A DNA stretch of 64,000 nt, taken from contig NZ_FOFR01000001.1 of assembly GCF_900110955.1 (NCBI RefSeq), positions 666,410-730,409 on the forward strand, given 5' to 3'. Position 1 is the first letter of the stretch. The number at the start of each line of letters is the position of its first letter. Under the pieces are notes generated by a model, which was not told where the DNA came from, ran no database searches, and worked only from the letters and a program-made list of their open reading frames with translations. A program made the position numbers and the translations under genes. The DNA comes from Lentzea xinjiangensis (GTDB taxonomy: Bacteria > Actinomycetota > Actinomycetes > Mycobacteriales > Pseudonocardiaceae). This document shows positions 1 through 10,634 of the stretch, piece after piece.

Positions 1-362
1 CGGGCACGCCGGGCTCGATCACCCTGGAGCACGCCGAGTGCCTCGCCGCGTGCGACCTCGGCCCGGTCCTCCAGGTGAACTACGAGTTCTACGACAACCA
101 GACCCCGGAGAAGGCGCTGGGACTGGTGAAGGCGTTGCAGTCGGGGGAGAGGCCCGCCCCGACCAGAGGCGCCCCGCTCACCGACTTCAAGCAGGCCGAG
201 CTCCAGCTCGCCGGGTTCTTCGAGGGGCGCGACGCCGACCTCGACGGCCCGTCGGCGGCGCCGGAGACGTTGCGCGGAGCCGAGATCGCGCAGGAACGCG
301 GCTGGGACGCCCCCGCGGTGCCCGCGAACGCCGAGTTCCCTGCCCTGCCAGAGAAGAAGTAG
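1..362 (+). CDS. nuoE: NADH-quinone oxidoreductase subunit E (NuoE), 3' part
   Basis: C-terminal part of the 24 kDa thioredoxin-fold subunit that holds the N1a-type [2Fe-2S] cluster of complex I. The 5' end lies outside the window; the reading frame runs from base 3. The visible start reads GTPGSITLEHAECLAACDLG, which contains the second cysteine pair (C-x3-C, ECLAAC) typical of NuoE, followed by the PVLQVNY segment. A 7-base gap separates it from nuoF. The tail is Ala/Pro/Glu-rich, as is common in actinobacterial NuoE. The first cysteine pair cannot be checked because it is upstream of the window. Confidence 0.93.
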   Translation, partial: GTPGSITLEHAECLAACDLGPVLQVNYEFYDNQTPEKALGLVKALQSGERPAPTRGAPLTDFKQAELQLAGFFEGRDADLDGPSAAPETLRGAEIAQERGWDAPAVPANAEFPALPEKK

Positions 363-369
363 GGGAACC

Positions 370-1668
370 ATGGTTGACCCGCTGACTCCCGTTCTCACCA
401 AGCGCTGGACCGAGCCCAGGTCCTGGACCATCGAGACCTACGAGCGCACCGGTGGCTACACCGCCCTGCCCAAGGCGCTGAAGGCCCACCCGGACCAGCT
501 CATCCAGCAGTGCAAGGACTCCGGGCTGCGCGGCCGCGGCGGCGCGGGGTTCCCCACCGGCATGAAGTGGGGCTTCATCCCGCAGGGCGACGGCAAGCCG
601 CACTACCTCGTCATCAACGCCGACGAGGGCGAGCCGGGCACCTGCAAGGACATCCCGCTGATGATGGCGGACCCGCACTCGCTGATCGAGGGCGTGATCA
701 TCACGTCGTACGCGATCCGCGCGAACTTCGCGGCGATCTACGTCCGCGGCGAGGCCCTGCACTGCATCCGCCGGCTCAACGCGGCGGTGCGCGAGGCGTA
801 CGCCAAGGGGTACCTGGGCAAGAACGTCCTGGGCAGCGGGTTCGACCTGGACGTCGTGGTCCACGCCGGCGCCGGCGCGTACATCTGCGGTGAGGAGACC
901 GCGCTGCTCGACTCGCTGGAGGGCCGTCGTGGCCAGCCGCGGCTCAAGCCGCCGTTCCCCGCCACCTCGGGCCTGTACGCGTCGCCCACCGTGGTGAACA
1001 ACGTCGAGACGATCGCGTCGGTCCCCTTCATCGTCAACGGTGGCGCCGACTGGTTCCGCGAGATGGGTCGCGACCGCTCGCCCGGTCCGAAGATCTACTC
1101 GCTGTCCGGCCACGTGACCAACCCCGGCCAGTACGAGGCGCCGATGGGCACCACGCTCCGGCAGCTGCTGGAGATGGCGGGCGGCATGAAGGACGGCATC
1201 CCGCTGAAGTTCTGGACGCCGGGTGGTTCGTCCACGCCGCTGTTCACCGCGGAGCACCTCGACGTGCCGCTGGACTTCGAGGGCGCCGCCGAGGCCGGCT
1301 CGATGCTGGGCACGACCGCCGTGCAGGTCTTCAACGAGACCGTGTCCGTGCCGTGGGCCGTCATGAAGTGGACGGAGTTCTACAAGCACGAGTCGTGCGG
1401 CAAGTGCACGCCGTGCCGCGAGGGCACGTACTGGCTCGTGCAGATCCTGCAGCGGATGGTGGCGGGCAACGGCACGGCGAGCGACATCGACACGTTGCTC
1501 GACGTCTGCGACAACATCCTCGGCCGTTCCTTCTGCGCGCTCGGTGACGGTGCCGTCAGCCCGATCACCAGTGGCATCAAGTACTTCAAGGACGAGTTCC
1601 TGGCTCTCTGCGACCAGAACTCTGCCAAGAACAGGGCCAACTCCGTCCTGGCTGGAGCGAACGCATGA
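370..1668 (+). CDS. nuoF: NADH-quinone oxidoreductase subunit F (NuoF)
   Basis: The 51 kDa NADH- and FMN-binding subunit at the tip of the complex I peripheral arm, where NADH is oxidised. It is 432 residues, normal for the family. Visible motifs are the glycine-rich nucleotide loop [10 protein letters not shown] near residue 55, the FMN-contact segment [12 protein letters not shown] near residue 95, and the N3 [4Fe-4S] ligands Cys343, Cys346 and Cys349 in ESCGKCTPC with Cys389 in SFCALGD. The start ATG follows an AGGGGAA ribosome-binding site. The stop overlaps the nuoG start by four bases (ATGA), which suggests coupled translation. Confidence 0.98.
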   Translation: MVDPLTPVLTKRWTEPRSWTIETYERTGGYTALPKALKAHPDQLIQQCKDSGLRGRGGAGFPTGMKWGFIPQGDGKPHYLVINADEGEPGTCKDIPLMMADPHSLIEGVIITSYAIRANFAAIYVRGEALHCIRRLNAAVREAYAKGYLGKNVLGSGFDLDVVVHAGAGAYICGEETALLDSLEGRRGQPRLKPPFPATSGLYASPTVVNNVETIASVPFIVNGGADWFREMGRDRSPGPKIYSLSGHVTNPGQYEAPMGTTLRQLLEMAGGMKDGIPLKFWTPGGSSTPLFTAEHLDVPLDFEGAAEAGSMLGTTAVQVFNETVSVPWAVMKWTEFYKHESCGKCTPCREGTYWLVQILQRMVAGNGTASDIDTLLDVCDNILGRSFCALGDGAVSPITSGIKYFKDEFLALCDQNSAKNRANSVLAGANA

Positions 1669-4130
1669 CCATCGCGCCTGACAAGCCCAACGCAACCGAG
1701 CTCGTCGTGCCGGAGGGGCACGTCAAGCTCGTCATCGACGGTGTGGAAGTGGTCGCTCCCAAGGGCGAGCTGCTGATCCGCACGGCCGAGCGCCTCGGCA
1801 CGGTCATCCCGCGCTTCTGCGACCACCCGCTGCTGGAGCCCGCCGGCGCCTGCCGCCAGTGCCTCGTCGAGGTCGAGATGGGCGGCCGGCCGATGCCGAA
1901 GCCGCAGGCCTCCTGCACGATGACGGTCGCGGACGGCATGGTCGTGAAGACCCAGCTGACCTCGCCGGTCGCGGACAAGGCCCAGCAGGGTGTGATGGAG
2001 CTGCTGCTCATCAACCACCCGCTGGACTGCCCGGTCTGCGACAAGGGCGGTGAGTGCCCGCTGCAGAACCAGGCGATCGCCCACGGCCGCAGCGACTCCC
2101 GCTTCCACGAGCACAAGCGGACGTTCCCGAAGCCGATCAACATCTCGACGCAGGTGCTGCTCGACCGCGAACGCTGCGTGCTCTGCCAGCGCTGCACCCG
2201 GTTCTCCGCGCAGATCGCCGGCGACCCGTTCATCGAGCTGCTGGAGCGCGGCGCGCAGCAGCAGATCGGTGTGGCGCAGGAGAAGCCGTTCCAGAGCTAC
2301 TTCTCCGGCAACACCATCCAGATCTGCCCGGTCGGTGCTCTCACCAGCGCCGCCTACCGGTTCCGCGCCCGTCCGTTCGACCTCGTGTCGACGCCGAGCA
2401 TCTGCGAGCACTGCTCGTCGGGATGTGCCGAGCGCACCGACTGGCGCCGCGGCAAGGTGCAGCGCAAGCTCGCCGGCGACGACCCGCAGGTCAACGAGGA
2501 GTGGATCTGCGACAAGGGCCGGTTCGCCTTCCGCTACGCGACGACCGCCGACCGCATCAGGCGGCCGCTGGTCCGCGACGCCGCGACCGGTGAGCTGCGC
2601 GAGTCCTCCTGGACCGAGGCGCTGCAGGTCGCGGCGGCCGGTCTGGCGGCAGCCAGGGACGCCCACGGCGTCGGCGTGCTGACCGGTGGCCGGCTGACCG
2701 TCGAGGACGCCTACGCGTACTCGAAGTTCGCCCGGATCGCGTTGCGCACCAACGACATCGACTTCCGCGCCCGGCCGCACTCGGCCGAGGAGCTGGAGTT
2801 CCTGTCCGGCACGACGGTGTTCACCAACCCGGACAACGGGGTCACCTTCGGGGGCATCGAGTCCGCACCGGCCGCGCTGCTGGTGGCGTTCGAGCCCGAG
2901 GAGGAGGCGCCGATCGTCTTCCTGCGGCTGCGCAAGGCCGCTCGCAGGGGCACCACGAAGGTCTTCCACCTCGGCCAGTTCACGACCCCGGCCGTCGAGA
3001 AGACGTTCGGCACGCTGCTCGCCTGCGTGCCGGGCGCCGAGGCGAACGCGATCAACGCGCTGCCGGACCACGCGAGCGATGTCGTCGACCTGCTGGGCAA
3101 GCCCGGCGCGGTGATCCTCGTCGGCGAGCGCGCCGCCGAGATCCCCGGCGCGTTCACCGCGGTCGCCCGGCTCGCGGAGCGCACCGGTGCCAAGGTCGCG
3201 TGGATCCCGCGTCGTGCCGGTGAGCGCGGCGCGCTCGCGGTCGGCGCCACGCCGAACCTGCTGCCCGGTGGCCGCCACGTCGCGAACGCGTCGGCGCGCA
3301 CCGAGGTCGAGCGCACCTGGGGCGTCGAGGAGGGCACGATCCCGGCCACGCCGGGCCGGGACACCACCGGCATCCTGACCGCCGCCGCGAACGGCGAGCT
3401 GTCCGGCCTGGTGGTCGGCGGCGTCGACCCGTTCGACCTGCCGGACCCCGTGCTGGCGCAGAAGGCGCTGGCGGGCGCCGGGTTCGTCGTGAGCCTGGAG
3501 CTGCGGCCGAGCGCGGTCACCGCGCACGCCGACGTCGTGCTCCCGATCGCCCCGACGGTCGAGAAGTCCGGCAGCTACCTCAACTGGGAGGGCCGCCGCC
3601 GGGAGTTCGGCACGACCCTCGAAGGCACCGGCGCGCTGTCGGACTGCCGCGTGCTCGACACCCTCGCGGTGGAGATGGACGCGGACCTGTTCACGCAGAC
3701 GCCCGCCGCCGCGGCCGCCGACCTGGCCCGCCTCGGCGAGGGCGTCCCGAGCGGGTCCTCGCTGAACGTCGCCGCGCCGCTGCAGTCCCCGGCCGGTCCC
3801 GGCAAGGCCGTGCTCGCCACGTGGCACCGCCTGCTCGGCAACGGCTCGCTGCAGGTGGACGAACCGCACCTCGCCGGCACGGCCCGCCCGGTCGTCGCGA
3901 AGGTCGCGGAGGTCACCGCGACGCAGTTCGGCCTGGAGACCGGCGGCTACGTGACGGTCTCCACCGAGCGCGGCGCGATGACGCTCCCGGTCGAGACCGA
4001 CGACCTGCCGGAGGGCGTCATCTGGCTGCCCACCAACTCCGGTGACGTGACCGTCCGCGCCACTCTCGGCGCGGGCCACGGTTCGATCGTCTCCGTCAGC
4101 GCCGGATCCAGCCTTGGGGTGACGTCATGA
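1665..4130 (+). CDS. nuoG: NADH-quinone oxidoreductase subunit G (NuoG)
   Basis: The large iron-sulfur subunit of complex I, 821 residues. The N-terminus is a [2Fe-2S] ferredoxin domain (Cys52, Cys63, Cys66, Cys84). It is followed by the His/Cys-ligated cluster region ([19 protein letters not shown]) and a two-cluster segment (CVLCQRC and ICPVGALT). The C-terminal two thirds resemble molybdopterin oxidoreductases but serve structurally. The segment CEHCSSGC followed by ICDKGRF supplies the four cysteines of the extra N7-type cluster, which is found in E. coli and many actinobacteria but not in mitochondria. Start and stop overlap nuoF and nuoH by four bases each. Confidence 0.98.
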   Translation: MTIAPDKPNATELVVPEGHVKLVIDGVEVVAPKGELLIRTAERLGTVIPRFCDHPLLEPAGACRQCLVEVEMGGRPMPKPQASCTMTVADGMVVKTQLTSPVADKAQQGVMELLLINHPLDCPVCDKGGECPLQNQAIAHGRSDSRFHEHKRTFPKPINISTQVLLDRERCVLCQRCTRFSAQIAGDPFIELLERGAQQQIGVAQEKPFQSYFSGNTIQICPVGALTSAAYRFRARPFDLVSTPSICEHCSSGCAERTDWRRGKVQRKLAGDDPQVNEEWICDKGRFAFRYATTADRIRRPLVRDAATGELRESSWTEALQVAAAGLAAARDAHGVGVLTGGRLTVEDAYAYSKFARIALRTNDIDFRARPHSAEELEFLSGTTVFTNPDNGVTFGGIESAPAALLVAFEPEEEAPIVFLRLRKAARRGTTKVFHLGQFTTPAVEKTFGTLLACVPGAEANAINALPDHASDVVDLLGKPGAVILVGERAAEIPGAFTAVARLAERTGAKVAWIPRRAGERGALAVGATPNLLPGGRHVANASARTEVERTWGVEEGTIPATPGRDTTGILTAAANGELSGLVVGGVDPFDLPDPVLAQKALAGAGFVVSLELRPSAVTAHADVVLPIAPTVEKSGSYLNWEGRRREFGTTLEGTGALSDCRVLDTLAVEMDADLFTQTPAAAAADLARLGEGVPSGSSLNVAAPLQSPAGPGKAVLATWHRLLGNGSLQVDEPHLAGTARPVVAKVAEVTATQFGLETGGYVTVSTERGAMTLPVETDDLPEGVIWLPTNSGDVTVRATLGAGHGSIVSVSAGSSLGVTS

Positions 4131-5446
4131 CGAAGTACTTCGCAGCGGAGATCGGCGACACCGCCGAGGTCCTCGCGGACGACCCGATCTGGCTGATCCT
4201 GGTCAAGGTCGTCGGGATCTTCGCGTTCCTCGTGGTCATGACCCTGTTCATGATCAACTGGGAGCGCAAGGTCGTCGCGCGGATGCAGCACCGCCCCGGC
4301 CCCAACCGGGTCGGCCCGAACGGCTGGCTCCAGTCGCTCGCGGACGGTCTGAAGCTCGCGTTCAAGGAGGACATCCGCCCGGTCCTCGCGGACAAGTGGG
4401 TGTTCTTCCTCGCCCCGGTGATCTCCTGCATCCCCGCGTTCCTCGCGTTCTCGGTGATCCCGCTCGCGGGCGAGGTCAGCATGTTCGGTGAACGCACCGC
4501 GTTGCAGCTCGTCGACCTCCCGGTCGGCGTCCTGGTGGTGCTGGCCTGCTCCTCGCTCGGCGTCTACGGCATCGTGCTGTCCGGCTGGGCCTCCGGCTCG
4601 CCGTACCCGCTGCTCGGCGCCCTGCGCTCGGCCGCGCAGGTGATCTCCTACGAGATCGCGATGGGCCTGTCGATCGTCGCGGTGATCATGTTCACCGGCT
4701 CGATGTCGACCGGTGACATCGTCGGCGCCCAGGCGAGCACCGTGCTCGGCGTGCTGCCCGGCTGGTTCGGCATCCTGCTGTTCCCCAGCTTCGTGATCTA
4801 CGTGGTGTCGATGGTCGGCGAGACCAACCGCGCGCCGTTCGACCTCCCCGAGGCCGAGTCGGAGCTGGTCGGTGGCTTCCACACCGAGTACAGCTCACTG
4901 AAGTTCGCGCTGTTCTTCCTCGCCGAGTACGTCAACATGGTCACCGTCTCGGCGCTCGCCACGACGCTCTTCCTCGGCGGCTACCACGCCCCGTGGAGCG
5001 GCGAGTTCATGAACACCGGCTGGTGGGGCCTGCTCTGGTTCATCATCAAGACGCTGGCGTTCCTCTTCCTCTTCATCTGGCTGCGCGGCACGCTTCCCCG
5101 CCTGCGCTACGACCAGTTCATGAAGCTGGGCTGGAAGGTGCTGGTCCCGACCAGCCTCGTCTGGATCATGGCCGTCGCGGTCATCCGCACCGGCGCGATC
5201 CAGCAGCTCTCCACGGCGCAGCGGCTCATCGCACTCGGCGTGATCGTCGGCCTCGTGCTGCTGGTCTCGTTCCTGCTGCCGGACAAGAAGGTCCAGGACA
5301 CCAAGGGCGTTCCGCTCGCGGGTTCCGGCTTCCCGGTGCCGCCGCTCGACCTCGCCGTCCCCAAGTCGGCGCCCAAGCGCAAGGTCAAGGTCGCCAATCT
5401 CCCCAAGGAGACGGCAGCCGTCACCACCGGTAAGGAGGCTGAGTAG
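4127..5446 (+). CDS. nuoH: NADH-quinone oxidoreductase subunit H (NuoH)
   Basis: The ND1-type membrane subunit that forms much of the quinone entry channel and couples quinone reduction to proton pumping. It is 439 residues with about eight to nine hydrophobic segments. Family motifs include [20 protein letters not shown] after the first helix and [20 protein letters not shown], an acidic loop that lines the quinone cavity. Compared with E. coli NuoH the C-terminus is extended by a basic, Pro/Lys-rich cytoplasmic tail, usual in actinobacteria. ATG overlaps the nuoG stop. Confidence 0.98.
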   Translation: MTKYFAAEIGDTAEVLADDPIWLILVKVVGIFAFLVVMTLFMINWERKVVARMQHRPGPNRVGPNGWLQSLADGLKLAFKEDIRPVLADKWVFFLAPVISCIPAFLAFSVIPLAGEVSMFGERTALQLVDLPVGVLVVLACSSLGVYGIVLSGWASGSPYPLLGALRSAAQVISYEIAMGLSIVAVIMFTGSMSTGDIVGAQASTVLGVLPGWFGILLFPSFVIYVVSMVGETNRAPFDLPEAESELVGGFHTEYSSLKFALFFLAEYVNMVTVSALATTLFLGGYHAPWSGEFMNTGWWGLLWFIIKTLAFLFLFIWLRGTLPRLRYDQFMKLGWKVLVPTSLVWIMAVAVIRTGAIQQLSTAQRLIALGVIVGLVLLVSFLLPDKKVQDTKGVPLAGSGFPVPPLDLAVPKSAPKRKVKVANLPKETAAVTTGKEAE

Positions 5447-5448
5447 GG

Positions 5449-5982
5449 ATGTTCGAGTCCCTGAAAGGCTTCGGAGTCACCTTCGGCACCATGTTCAAGA
5501 AGGTGGTGACGGAGGAGTACCCCGAGGTCAAGAAGGTGACCGCGCCGCGGTTCCACGGCCGTCACCAGCTGAACCGGCACCCGGACGGGCTGGAGAAGTG
5601 CGTCGGCTGCGAGCTGTGCGCGTGGGCCTGCCCCGCGGACGCGATCTTCGTCGAGGGCGGTGACAACACCGAGGACGAGCGCTACTCGCCCGGTGAGCGC
5701 TACGGCAAGGACTACCAGATCAACTACCTGCGGTGCATCGGCTGCGGCCTGTGCATCGAGGCGTGCCCGACCCGGTCGCTCACCATGACGAACGAGTACG
5801 AGCTCGCCGACGACAACCGCCAGGACCTCATCTTCACCAAGGAGGACCTGCTGGCGCCGCTGCTGCCGGGCATGGAGCAGCCGCCGCACCCGATGCGGCT
5901 GGGCGACAACGAGAACGACTACTACGTGAACGGGCCCCAGCTCGCGAAGGTGGCCCAAGAGGGACAGGGGACGCAGCGGTGA
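5449..5982 (+). CDS. nuoI: NADH-quinone oxidoreductase subunit I (NuoI)
   Basis: The 23 kDa ferredoxin-like subunit carrying clusters N6a and N6b, which relay electrons from NuoG to NuoB. It is 177 residues. Two complete [4Fe-4S] motifs are visible, [12 protein letters not shown] near residue 46 and [12 protein letters not shown] near residue 96. The start ATG lies two bases after the nuoH stop, with an AAGGAGG ribosome-binding site inside the nuoH 3' end. A shorter, divergent ferredoxin of the same type occurs at 26562-27014. Confidence 0.98.
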   Translation: MFESLKGFGVTFGTMFKKVVTEEYPEVKKVTAPRFHGRHQLNRHPDGLEKCVGCELCAWACPADAIFVEGGDNTEDERYSPGERYGKDYQINYLRCIGCGLCIEACPTRSLTMTNEYELADDNRQDLIFTKEDLLAPLLPGMEQPPHPMRLGDNENDYYVNGPQLAKVAQEGQGTQR

Positions 5983-6827
5983 GCCTCCTGACGTTCCTGG
6001 CCCAGCAGCCGGAGCCGGTCCAGCGCGCGGTCGACACCGTCACCACGGGTGAGGCGATCTCGTTCTGGGTGCTCGGCCCGCTCGCGCTGGCCGGCGCGCT
6101 CGGCATGCTCTTCGCGCGCAACGCCGTGCACTCCGCGCTGTGGCTCGTGGTGACGATGCTCAGCCTCGGTGTGCTGTACATGGTCCAGCAGGCGCCGTTC
6201 CTCGGCTTCGTGCAGATCATCGTCTACACCGGCGCGATCATGATGCTGTTCCTCTTCGTGCTGATGATGGTCGGCCGGGACAGCTCGGACTCCGTCGTCG
6301 AGGTCATCCGCGGGCAGCGGCTCGCGGCCGCGCTGCTCGGCATCGGGTTCGCCGTCCTGATGGTCGGCTCCGTCGCCCGCGCGCTCACCTCGGTGCAGCC
6401 GGCGGGCCTCGCCGAGGCGAACACCACGAACGGCGGCAACGTCGGCAACATCGGCCAGAAGCTCTTCACGGACTACCTGTTCCCGTTCGAGCTGACCTCG
6501 GCGCTGCTGATCGTCGCCGCCCTCGGCGCGATGATCCTGGCCTTCGTCGGCCGCGACGGGAAGCCCGCCAAGAAGACGCAGCGGGAACTGGTCGAGGAGC
6601 GCTTCCAGGCCGGTGGCCGGGTCGGGTCCATCCCCGGTCCCGGTGTCTTCGCCACCGCGAACTCGGTGGCCACCCCCGCACTGCTGCCCGACGGCAGCGT
6701 GGCGGAGGAGTCGCTGTTCGACGTCATCGAGGCGACCGACAAGTCCAGGCTCTCGGACGACGTCGCCGAGGTCGCCGGCACCGCGCACGAGCCGGACGCG
6801 CACGCGCTCAAGGGAAGTGAGTCGTGA
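5979..6827 (+). CDS. nuoJ: NADH-quinone oxidoreductase subunit J (NuoJ)
   Basis: The ND6-type membrane subunit of complex I, 282 residues with five predicted hydrophobic segments and a long hydrophilic C-terminal tail (about 120 residues), longer than E. coli NuoJ as usual in actinobacteria. The frame stays open upstream, but the start is taken as the GTG at 5979, which overlaps the nuoI stop (GTGA) and gives [13 protein letters not shown]. Upstream sequence in this frame is only a shadow of nuoI. The conserved segment [20 protein letters not shown] corresponds to the broken helix TM3 that links the quinone site to the pump modules. Confidence 0.96.
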   Translation: MSLLTFLAQQPEPVQRAVDTVTTGEAISFWVLGPLALAGALGMLFARNAVHSALWLVVTMLSLGVLYMVQQAPFLGFVQIIVYTGAIMMLFLFVLMMVGRDSSDSVVEVIRGQRLAAALLGIGFAVLMVGSVARALTSVQPAGLAEANTTNGGNVGNIGQKLFTDYLFPFELTSALLIVAALGAMILAFVGRDGKPAKKTQRELVEERFQAGGRVGSIPGPGVFATANSVATPALLPDGSVAEESLFDVIEATDKSRLSDDVAEVAGTAHEPDAHALKGSES

Positions 6828-7123
6828 CTCCCACGTACTACCTGCTGCTGTCGGCACTGCTGTTCAGCATCGGCGCCATCGGCGTGCTGGTGCGCCGCAA
6901 CGCCATCGTGGTGTTCATGTGCGTCGAGCTCATGCTCAACGCGGTCAACCTGAGCCTCGTGACGTTCGCGCGGATCAACGGCTCGCTCGACGGTCAGGTG
7001 ATGGCGTTCTTCGTGATGGTCGTCGCCGCGGCGGAGGTCGTCGTCGGCCTCGCGATCATCATGTCCATCTTCCGGACGCGTCGCTCGGCCTCGGTCGACG
7101 ACTCGAACCTGCTGAAGTACTGA
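6824..7123 (+). CDS. nuoK: NADH-quinone oxidoreductase subunit K (NuoK)
   Basis: The ND4L-type membrane subunit, 99 residues and three transmembrane helices, the standard size. The conserved membrane glutamates of the proton path are present: one in [12 protein letters not shown] in TM2 and one in [11 protein letters not shown] in TM3. It starts with GTG overlapping the nuoJ stop by four bases and is followed after ten bases by nuoL. Confidence 0.98.
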   Translation: MTPTYYLLLSALLFSIGAIGVLVRRNAIVVFMCVELMLNAVNLSLVTFARINGSLDGQVMAFFVMVVAAAEVVVGLAIIMSIFRTRRSASVDDSNLLKY

Positions 7124-7133
7124 GGGGTCACCG

Positions 7134-9068
7134 GTGACGGAACCTGTTGCCGCCAGCGGGATCGCTTCTCTCGCCTGGCTTTTGTTGGCGCTGCCCGCGT
7201 TCGGCGCGGCGGTGCTGCTGGTCGGTGGCAAGCGCACCGACAAGTGGGGTCACCTGCTCGGCTGCGCCACGATCCTCGGCGCGTTCGGCTACGGACTCGC
7301 GCTGTTCTTCTCGACGCTCGGCCTGTCGCCGGAGGAGCGGGTGCAGAACGTGCACCTGTTCAACTGGATCGACGTCAACGCGCTGACCGTCGAGTTCGGC
7401 CTGCGGCTCGACCCGCTGTCGCTCACGTTCGTGCTGCTGATCACCGGTGTGGGCTCGCTGATCCACATCTACTCGATCGGCTACATGGCGCACGAGGCCG
7501 GCCGGCGGAAGTTCTTCGCCTACCTGAACCTCTTCGTGTCCGCGATGCTCCTGCTGGTGCTGGGCAACGGTTTCGTGACCCTGTACTTCGGCTGGGAGGG
7601 CGTCGGTCTCGCCTCGTACCTGCTGATCGGCTGGTACCAGCACAAGCCGGAAGCGGCGTCGGCGGCCAAGAAGGCCTTCCTGATGAACCGCGTCGGCGAC
7701 CTCGGCCTGGCCATCGCGATCTTCCTGATGTTCAACCGCCTCGGGTCCACGCAGTACACCGAGGTCTTCAGCCGGGTGGGCGAGTTCTCCTCGGCCGAGG
7801 TCCTCGCGATCACGCTCCTGCTGCTGCTCGGCGCCTGCGGCAAGTCCGGTCAGTTCCCGCTGCAGGCCTGGTTGCCCGACGCGATGGCCGGTCCGACCCC
7901 GGTGTCGGCGCTCATCCACGCGGCGACGATGGTCACCGCGGGCGTGTACCTGATCGCCCGCTCGAACCCGCTCTACAACCTGAGCGCGGACGGCCGCCTG
8001 GTCGTGATGATCATCGGTGGCGTCACGCTGCTGATCGGCTGCATCATCGGTTGCGCCTACGACGACTTCAAGAAGGTCCTGGCGTACTCGACCGTGTCGC
8101 AGATCGGCTACATGATCCTCGCGGTGGGCCTCGGCCCGATCGGCTACGCGCTGGGCATCATGCACCTGCTGACGCACGGCTTCTTCAAGGCGGGGCTCTT
8201 CCTCGGCGCCGGTTCGGTCATGCACGGCATGAACGACGAGGGCAACATCCGGCGGATGGGCGGGCTCTACAAGTTCCTGCCGATCACGTTCGTCACCTGG
8301 ACGCTCGGCTACCTCGCGCTGATCGGCATCCCGCCGTTCGCGGGCTACTTCTCGAAGGACGCCATCATCGCGGCGGCGTTCGGCGCGGAGGGCTGGCGCG
8401 GGTACGTCTTCGGCGGTGTCGCACTGCTCGGTGCCGCGCTGACCGCGTTCTACATGACGCGCCTGCTGATCCTCGTCTTCCTGGGCAAGCCCCGCTGGGA
8501 GGAGCTGAAGTCCGAGGACGGGCGCGACTACCACCCGCACGAGTCCCCGCTGTCGATGACCATCCCGATGATCATCCTGGCGGTCGGCTCGGTGGCCGGT
8601 GGCTGGTTCCTCTCCTCCGGCGGGCGCCTGGCCGGCTGGCTCGAGCCCTCGCTCGGCGAGCTGCAGGAGTCGCACGGCGTGCTCTCGCACGGCGTGGTCG
8701 GGATCCTGACCGTCGCGCTCTCGCTCCTCGGCGCCGGTCTCGCGTTCCTGCTCTTCGGCCGTCGCGCACAGCCGGTCGAACGGCCGGAGCGGGTGTCGTT
8801 CCCGGTGCGCGCGGCCCGTGCGGACCTCTACGGCAACGCTCTGAACGAGGCTCTCTTCGCGCGGCCGGGCACCTGGCTCACCCGCGCGCTGGTGTTCCTC
8901 GACCTCAAGGGCGTCGACGGTGTGGTCAACGGCACCGCGGCGCTGCTCGGCGGTAGCTCCGGCCGGTTGCGCAGGCTGCAGACCGGGTTCGTCCGCTCCT
9001 ACGCACTGTCCATGCTGCTGGGCTCGATCTTCGTGCTCGGAGCGCTCCTGGTGGTGAGGTTCTCGTGA
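7134..9068 (+). CDS. nuoL: NADH-quinone oxidoreductase subunit L (NuoL)
   Basis: The distal antiporter-like subunit of complex I, which pumps protons and carries the long lateral helix that braces the membrane arm. It is 644 residues, close to the usual length, with many hydrophobic segments. Typical motifs are FFGWEGVGL-type (here LYFGWEGVGLASYLLIGWY), GKSGQFPLQAWLPDAMAGPTP with the channel lysine, and the HAATMVTAGVYLI helix. The GTG start follows nuoK by ten bases with GAGGGGT upstream. Its stop overlaps the nuoM start. Confidence 0.98.
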   Translation: MTEPVAASGIASLAWLLLALPAFGAAVLLVGGKRTDKWGHLLGCATILGAFGYGLALFFSTLGLSPEERVQNVHLFNWIDVNALTVEFGLRLDPLSLTFVLLITGVGSLIHIYSIGYMAHEAGRRKFFAYLNLFVSAMLLLVLGNGFVTLYFGWEGVGLASYLLIGWYQHKPEAASAAKKAFLMNRVGDLGLAIAIFLMFNRLGSTQYTEVFSRVGEFSSAEVLAITLLLLLGACGKSGQFPLQAWLPDAMAGPTPVSALIHAATMVTAGVYLIARSNPLYNLSADGRLVVMIIGGVTLLIGCIIGCAYDDFKKVLAYSTVSQIGYMILAVGLGPIGYALGIMHLLTHGFFKAGLFLGAGSVMHGMNDEGNIRRMGGLYKFLPITFVTWTLGYLALIGIPPFAGYFSKDAIIAAAFGAEGWRGYVFGGVALLGAALTAFYMTRLLILVFLGKPRWEELKSEDGRDYHPHESPLSMTIPMIILAVGSVAGGWFLSSGGRLAGWLEPSLGELQESHGVLSHGVVGILTVALSLLGAGLAFLLFGRRAQPVERPERVSFPVRAARADLYGNALNEALFARPGTWLTRALVFLDLKGVDGVVNGTAALLGGSSGRLRRLQTGFVRSYALSMLLGSIFVLGALLVVRFS

Positions 9069-10633
9069 CCTGGGTTCTGATCGCACTGCTGGTCGTGCCG
9101 CTGGTCGGCGCGCTGGTGGTGGCGTTCCTGCGCAAGGACGACAGGAAGGCCAAGCTCGTCGCACTGGCCTTCTCGCTCGTCGAGCTCGTGCTCGCCGGTC
9201 TCCTGTGGTTCGCCTACGACCCGGACGGCGACCGCCTCCAGCTCGCCGCGGGCGTGGACTGGATCCCGGCGTTCGGCGTGCGGCTGCAGTTCGGCATCGA
9301 CGGCATCGCGCTGGTGATGATCGCGGTGATCGCGCTGCTGATCCCGCTGGTGATCGGCGCCGGCTGGACGGAGAAGCTGCCCGCCGGCCGGTCGCAGGGC
9401 GGCTACCTCGCGCTGATCCTGGTGCAGGAGGCCGTCACGGTCGCGGTGTTCGCCGCCACCGACGTCTTCCTGTTCTACGTGCTGTTCGAGGTCATGCTGA
9501 TCCCGATGTACTTCCTGATCGGCGGCTACGGCGGCGCGCGCAGGCAGTACGCGGCGGTCAAGTTCTTCCTGTACTCGTTCCTCGGCGGCCTGATCATGCT
9601 GGCCTCCGCGATCGGCGCCTACGCGATGGCGTCGGACGAGCTGGGCAAGGGCACGTTCGACTGGGCGACCCTGGTCACCGTGGTCCGCGACGCCGACCCG
9701 ACGACCCAGACCTGGCTGTTCCTGGGCTTCTTCCTCGCGTTCGCGATCAAGGCGCCGCTGGTGCCGTTCCACACCTGGCTGCCGGACGCGGCCGCCGAGG
9801 CGCCCATCGGCGTCACGGTGATCGTCGTCGGCATCCTGGACAAGGTCGGCACGTTCGGCATGCTGCGCTACCTGCTGCCGATGTTCCCGGAGGCCTCGAA
9901 GAACCTGGCGCCGTACATCCTGGTGCTGGCGGTGGCGGGTGTCCTCTACGGATCGCTGCTCGCCACGGGCCAGCGGGACATGAAGCGGTTCCTCGCGTAC
10001 GTCTCGATCGCGCACTTCGGCTTCATCGCGCTCGGCATCTTCGCGTTCACGTCGCAGGCGGGCGTGGGCTCGGTGTCGTACATGCTCAACCACTCGATCT
10101 CGACCGGCATGCTGATCCTGGTGATCGGCATGGTGATCGCGCGCGGTGGTTCGTCGCAGATCTCCGACTACGGCGGCATGTCGAAGGTGGCGCCGCTGCT
10201 CGCGGGCATGCTGCTGCTGTCCGGTCTGACCACGCTGTCGCTGCCGGGCACGAACTCGTTCGTCTCCGAGTTCCTGGTGCTGATCGGCTCGTTCCCGACG
10301 CAGCCGGTCTACACCGTCCTCGCGACGATCGGCATGGTGCTCGCGGCGCTCTACGTGCTGTGGCTCTACCAGCGGATGATGACCGGCCCGCTGCGCGGCG
10401 ACGCCCTCGTGGGCGCCGCCGCTGGTCCGGGCGCCGTCGGCGACCCGGAGCGCAAGACGGCCATCGGCGACCTGAACAAGCGCGAGATCGCCGTTCTGGC
10501 GCCGCTCGTCGTCATCGTGCTGGCACTCGGGTTCTACCCGCAGCCGGTGCTCGACGTCATCACCCCGACTGTCGGGGCGACGCTGACCGAGGTCGGCGTG
10601 ACCGACCCGGTCTCCGTGCAGGAAGGCAAGTGA
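9065..10633 (+). CDS. nuoM: NADH-quinone oxidoreductase subunit M (NuoM)
   Basis: The second antiporter-like proton-pumping subunit of complex I, 522 residues with about 14 hydrophobic segments. The conserved glutamate in FYVLFEVMLIPMYFLIG and the lysine-bearing KAPLVPFHTWLPDAAAEAP segment match the NuoM/ND4 family. The start is GTG, overlapping the nuoL stop by four bases (GTGA). It lies between NuoL and NuoN in the standard operon order. Confidence 0.98.
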   Translation: MTWVLIALLVVPLVGALVVAFLRKDDRKAKLVALAFSLVELVLAGLLWFAYDPDGDRLQLAAGVDWIPAFGVRLQFGIDGIALVMIAVIALLIPLVIGAGWTEKLPAGRSQGGYLALILVQEAVTVAVFAATDVFLFYVLFEVMLIPMYFLIGGYGGARRQYAAVKFFLYSFLGGLIMLASAIGAYAMASDELGKGTFDWATLVTVVRDADPTTQTWLFLGFFLAFAIKAPLVPFHTWLPDAAAEAPIGVTVIVVGILDKVGTFGMLRYLLPMFPEASKNLAPYILVLAVAGVLYGSLLATGQRDMKRFLAYVSIAHFGFIALGIFAFTSQAGVGSVSYMLNHSISTGMLILVIGMVIARGGSSQISDYGGMSKVAPLLAGMLLLSGLTTLSLPGTNSFVSEFLVLIGSFPTQPVYTVLATIGMVLAALYVLWLYQRMMTGPLRGDALVGAAAGPGAVGDPERKTAIGDLNKREIAVLAPLVVIVLALGFYPQPVLDVITPTVGATLTEVGVTDPVSVQEGK

Positions 10634-10634
10634 C

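Noticed and set aside
1380-4079. Long minus-strand open frame (899 codons) opposite nuoG
   Set aside because: Typical high-GC antisense shadow; Arg/Asp/Val-rich low-complexity translation and no family similarity, while the plus strand has an intact nuoG.
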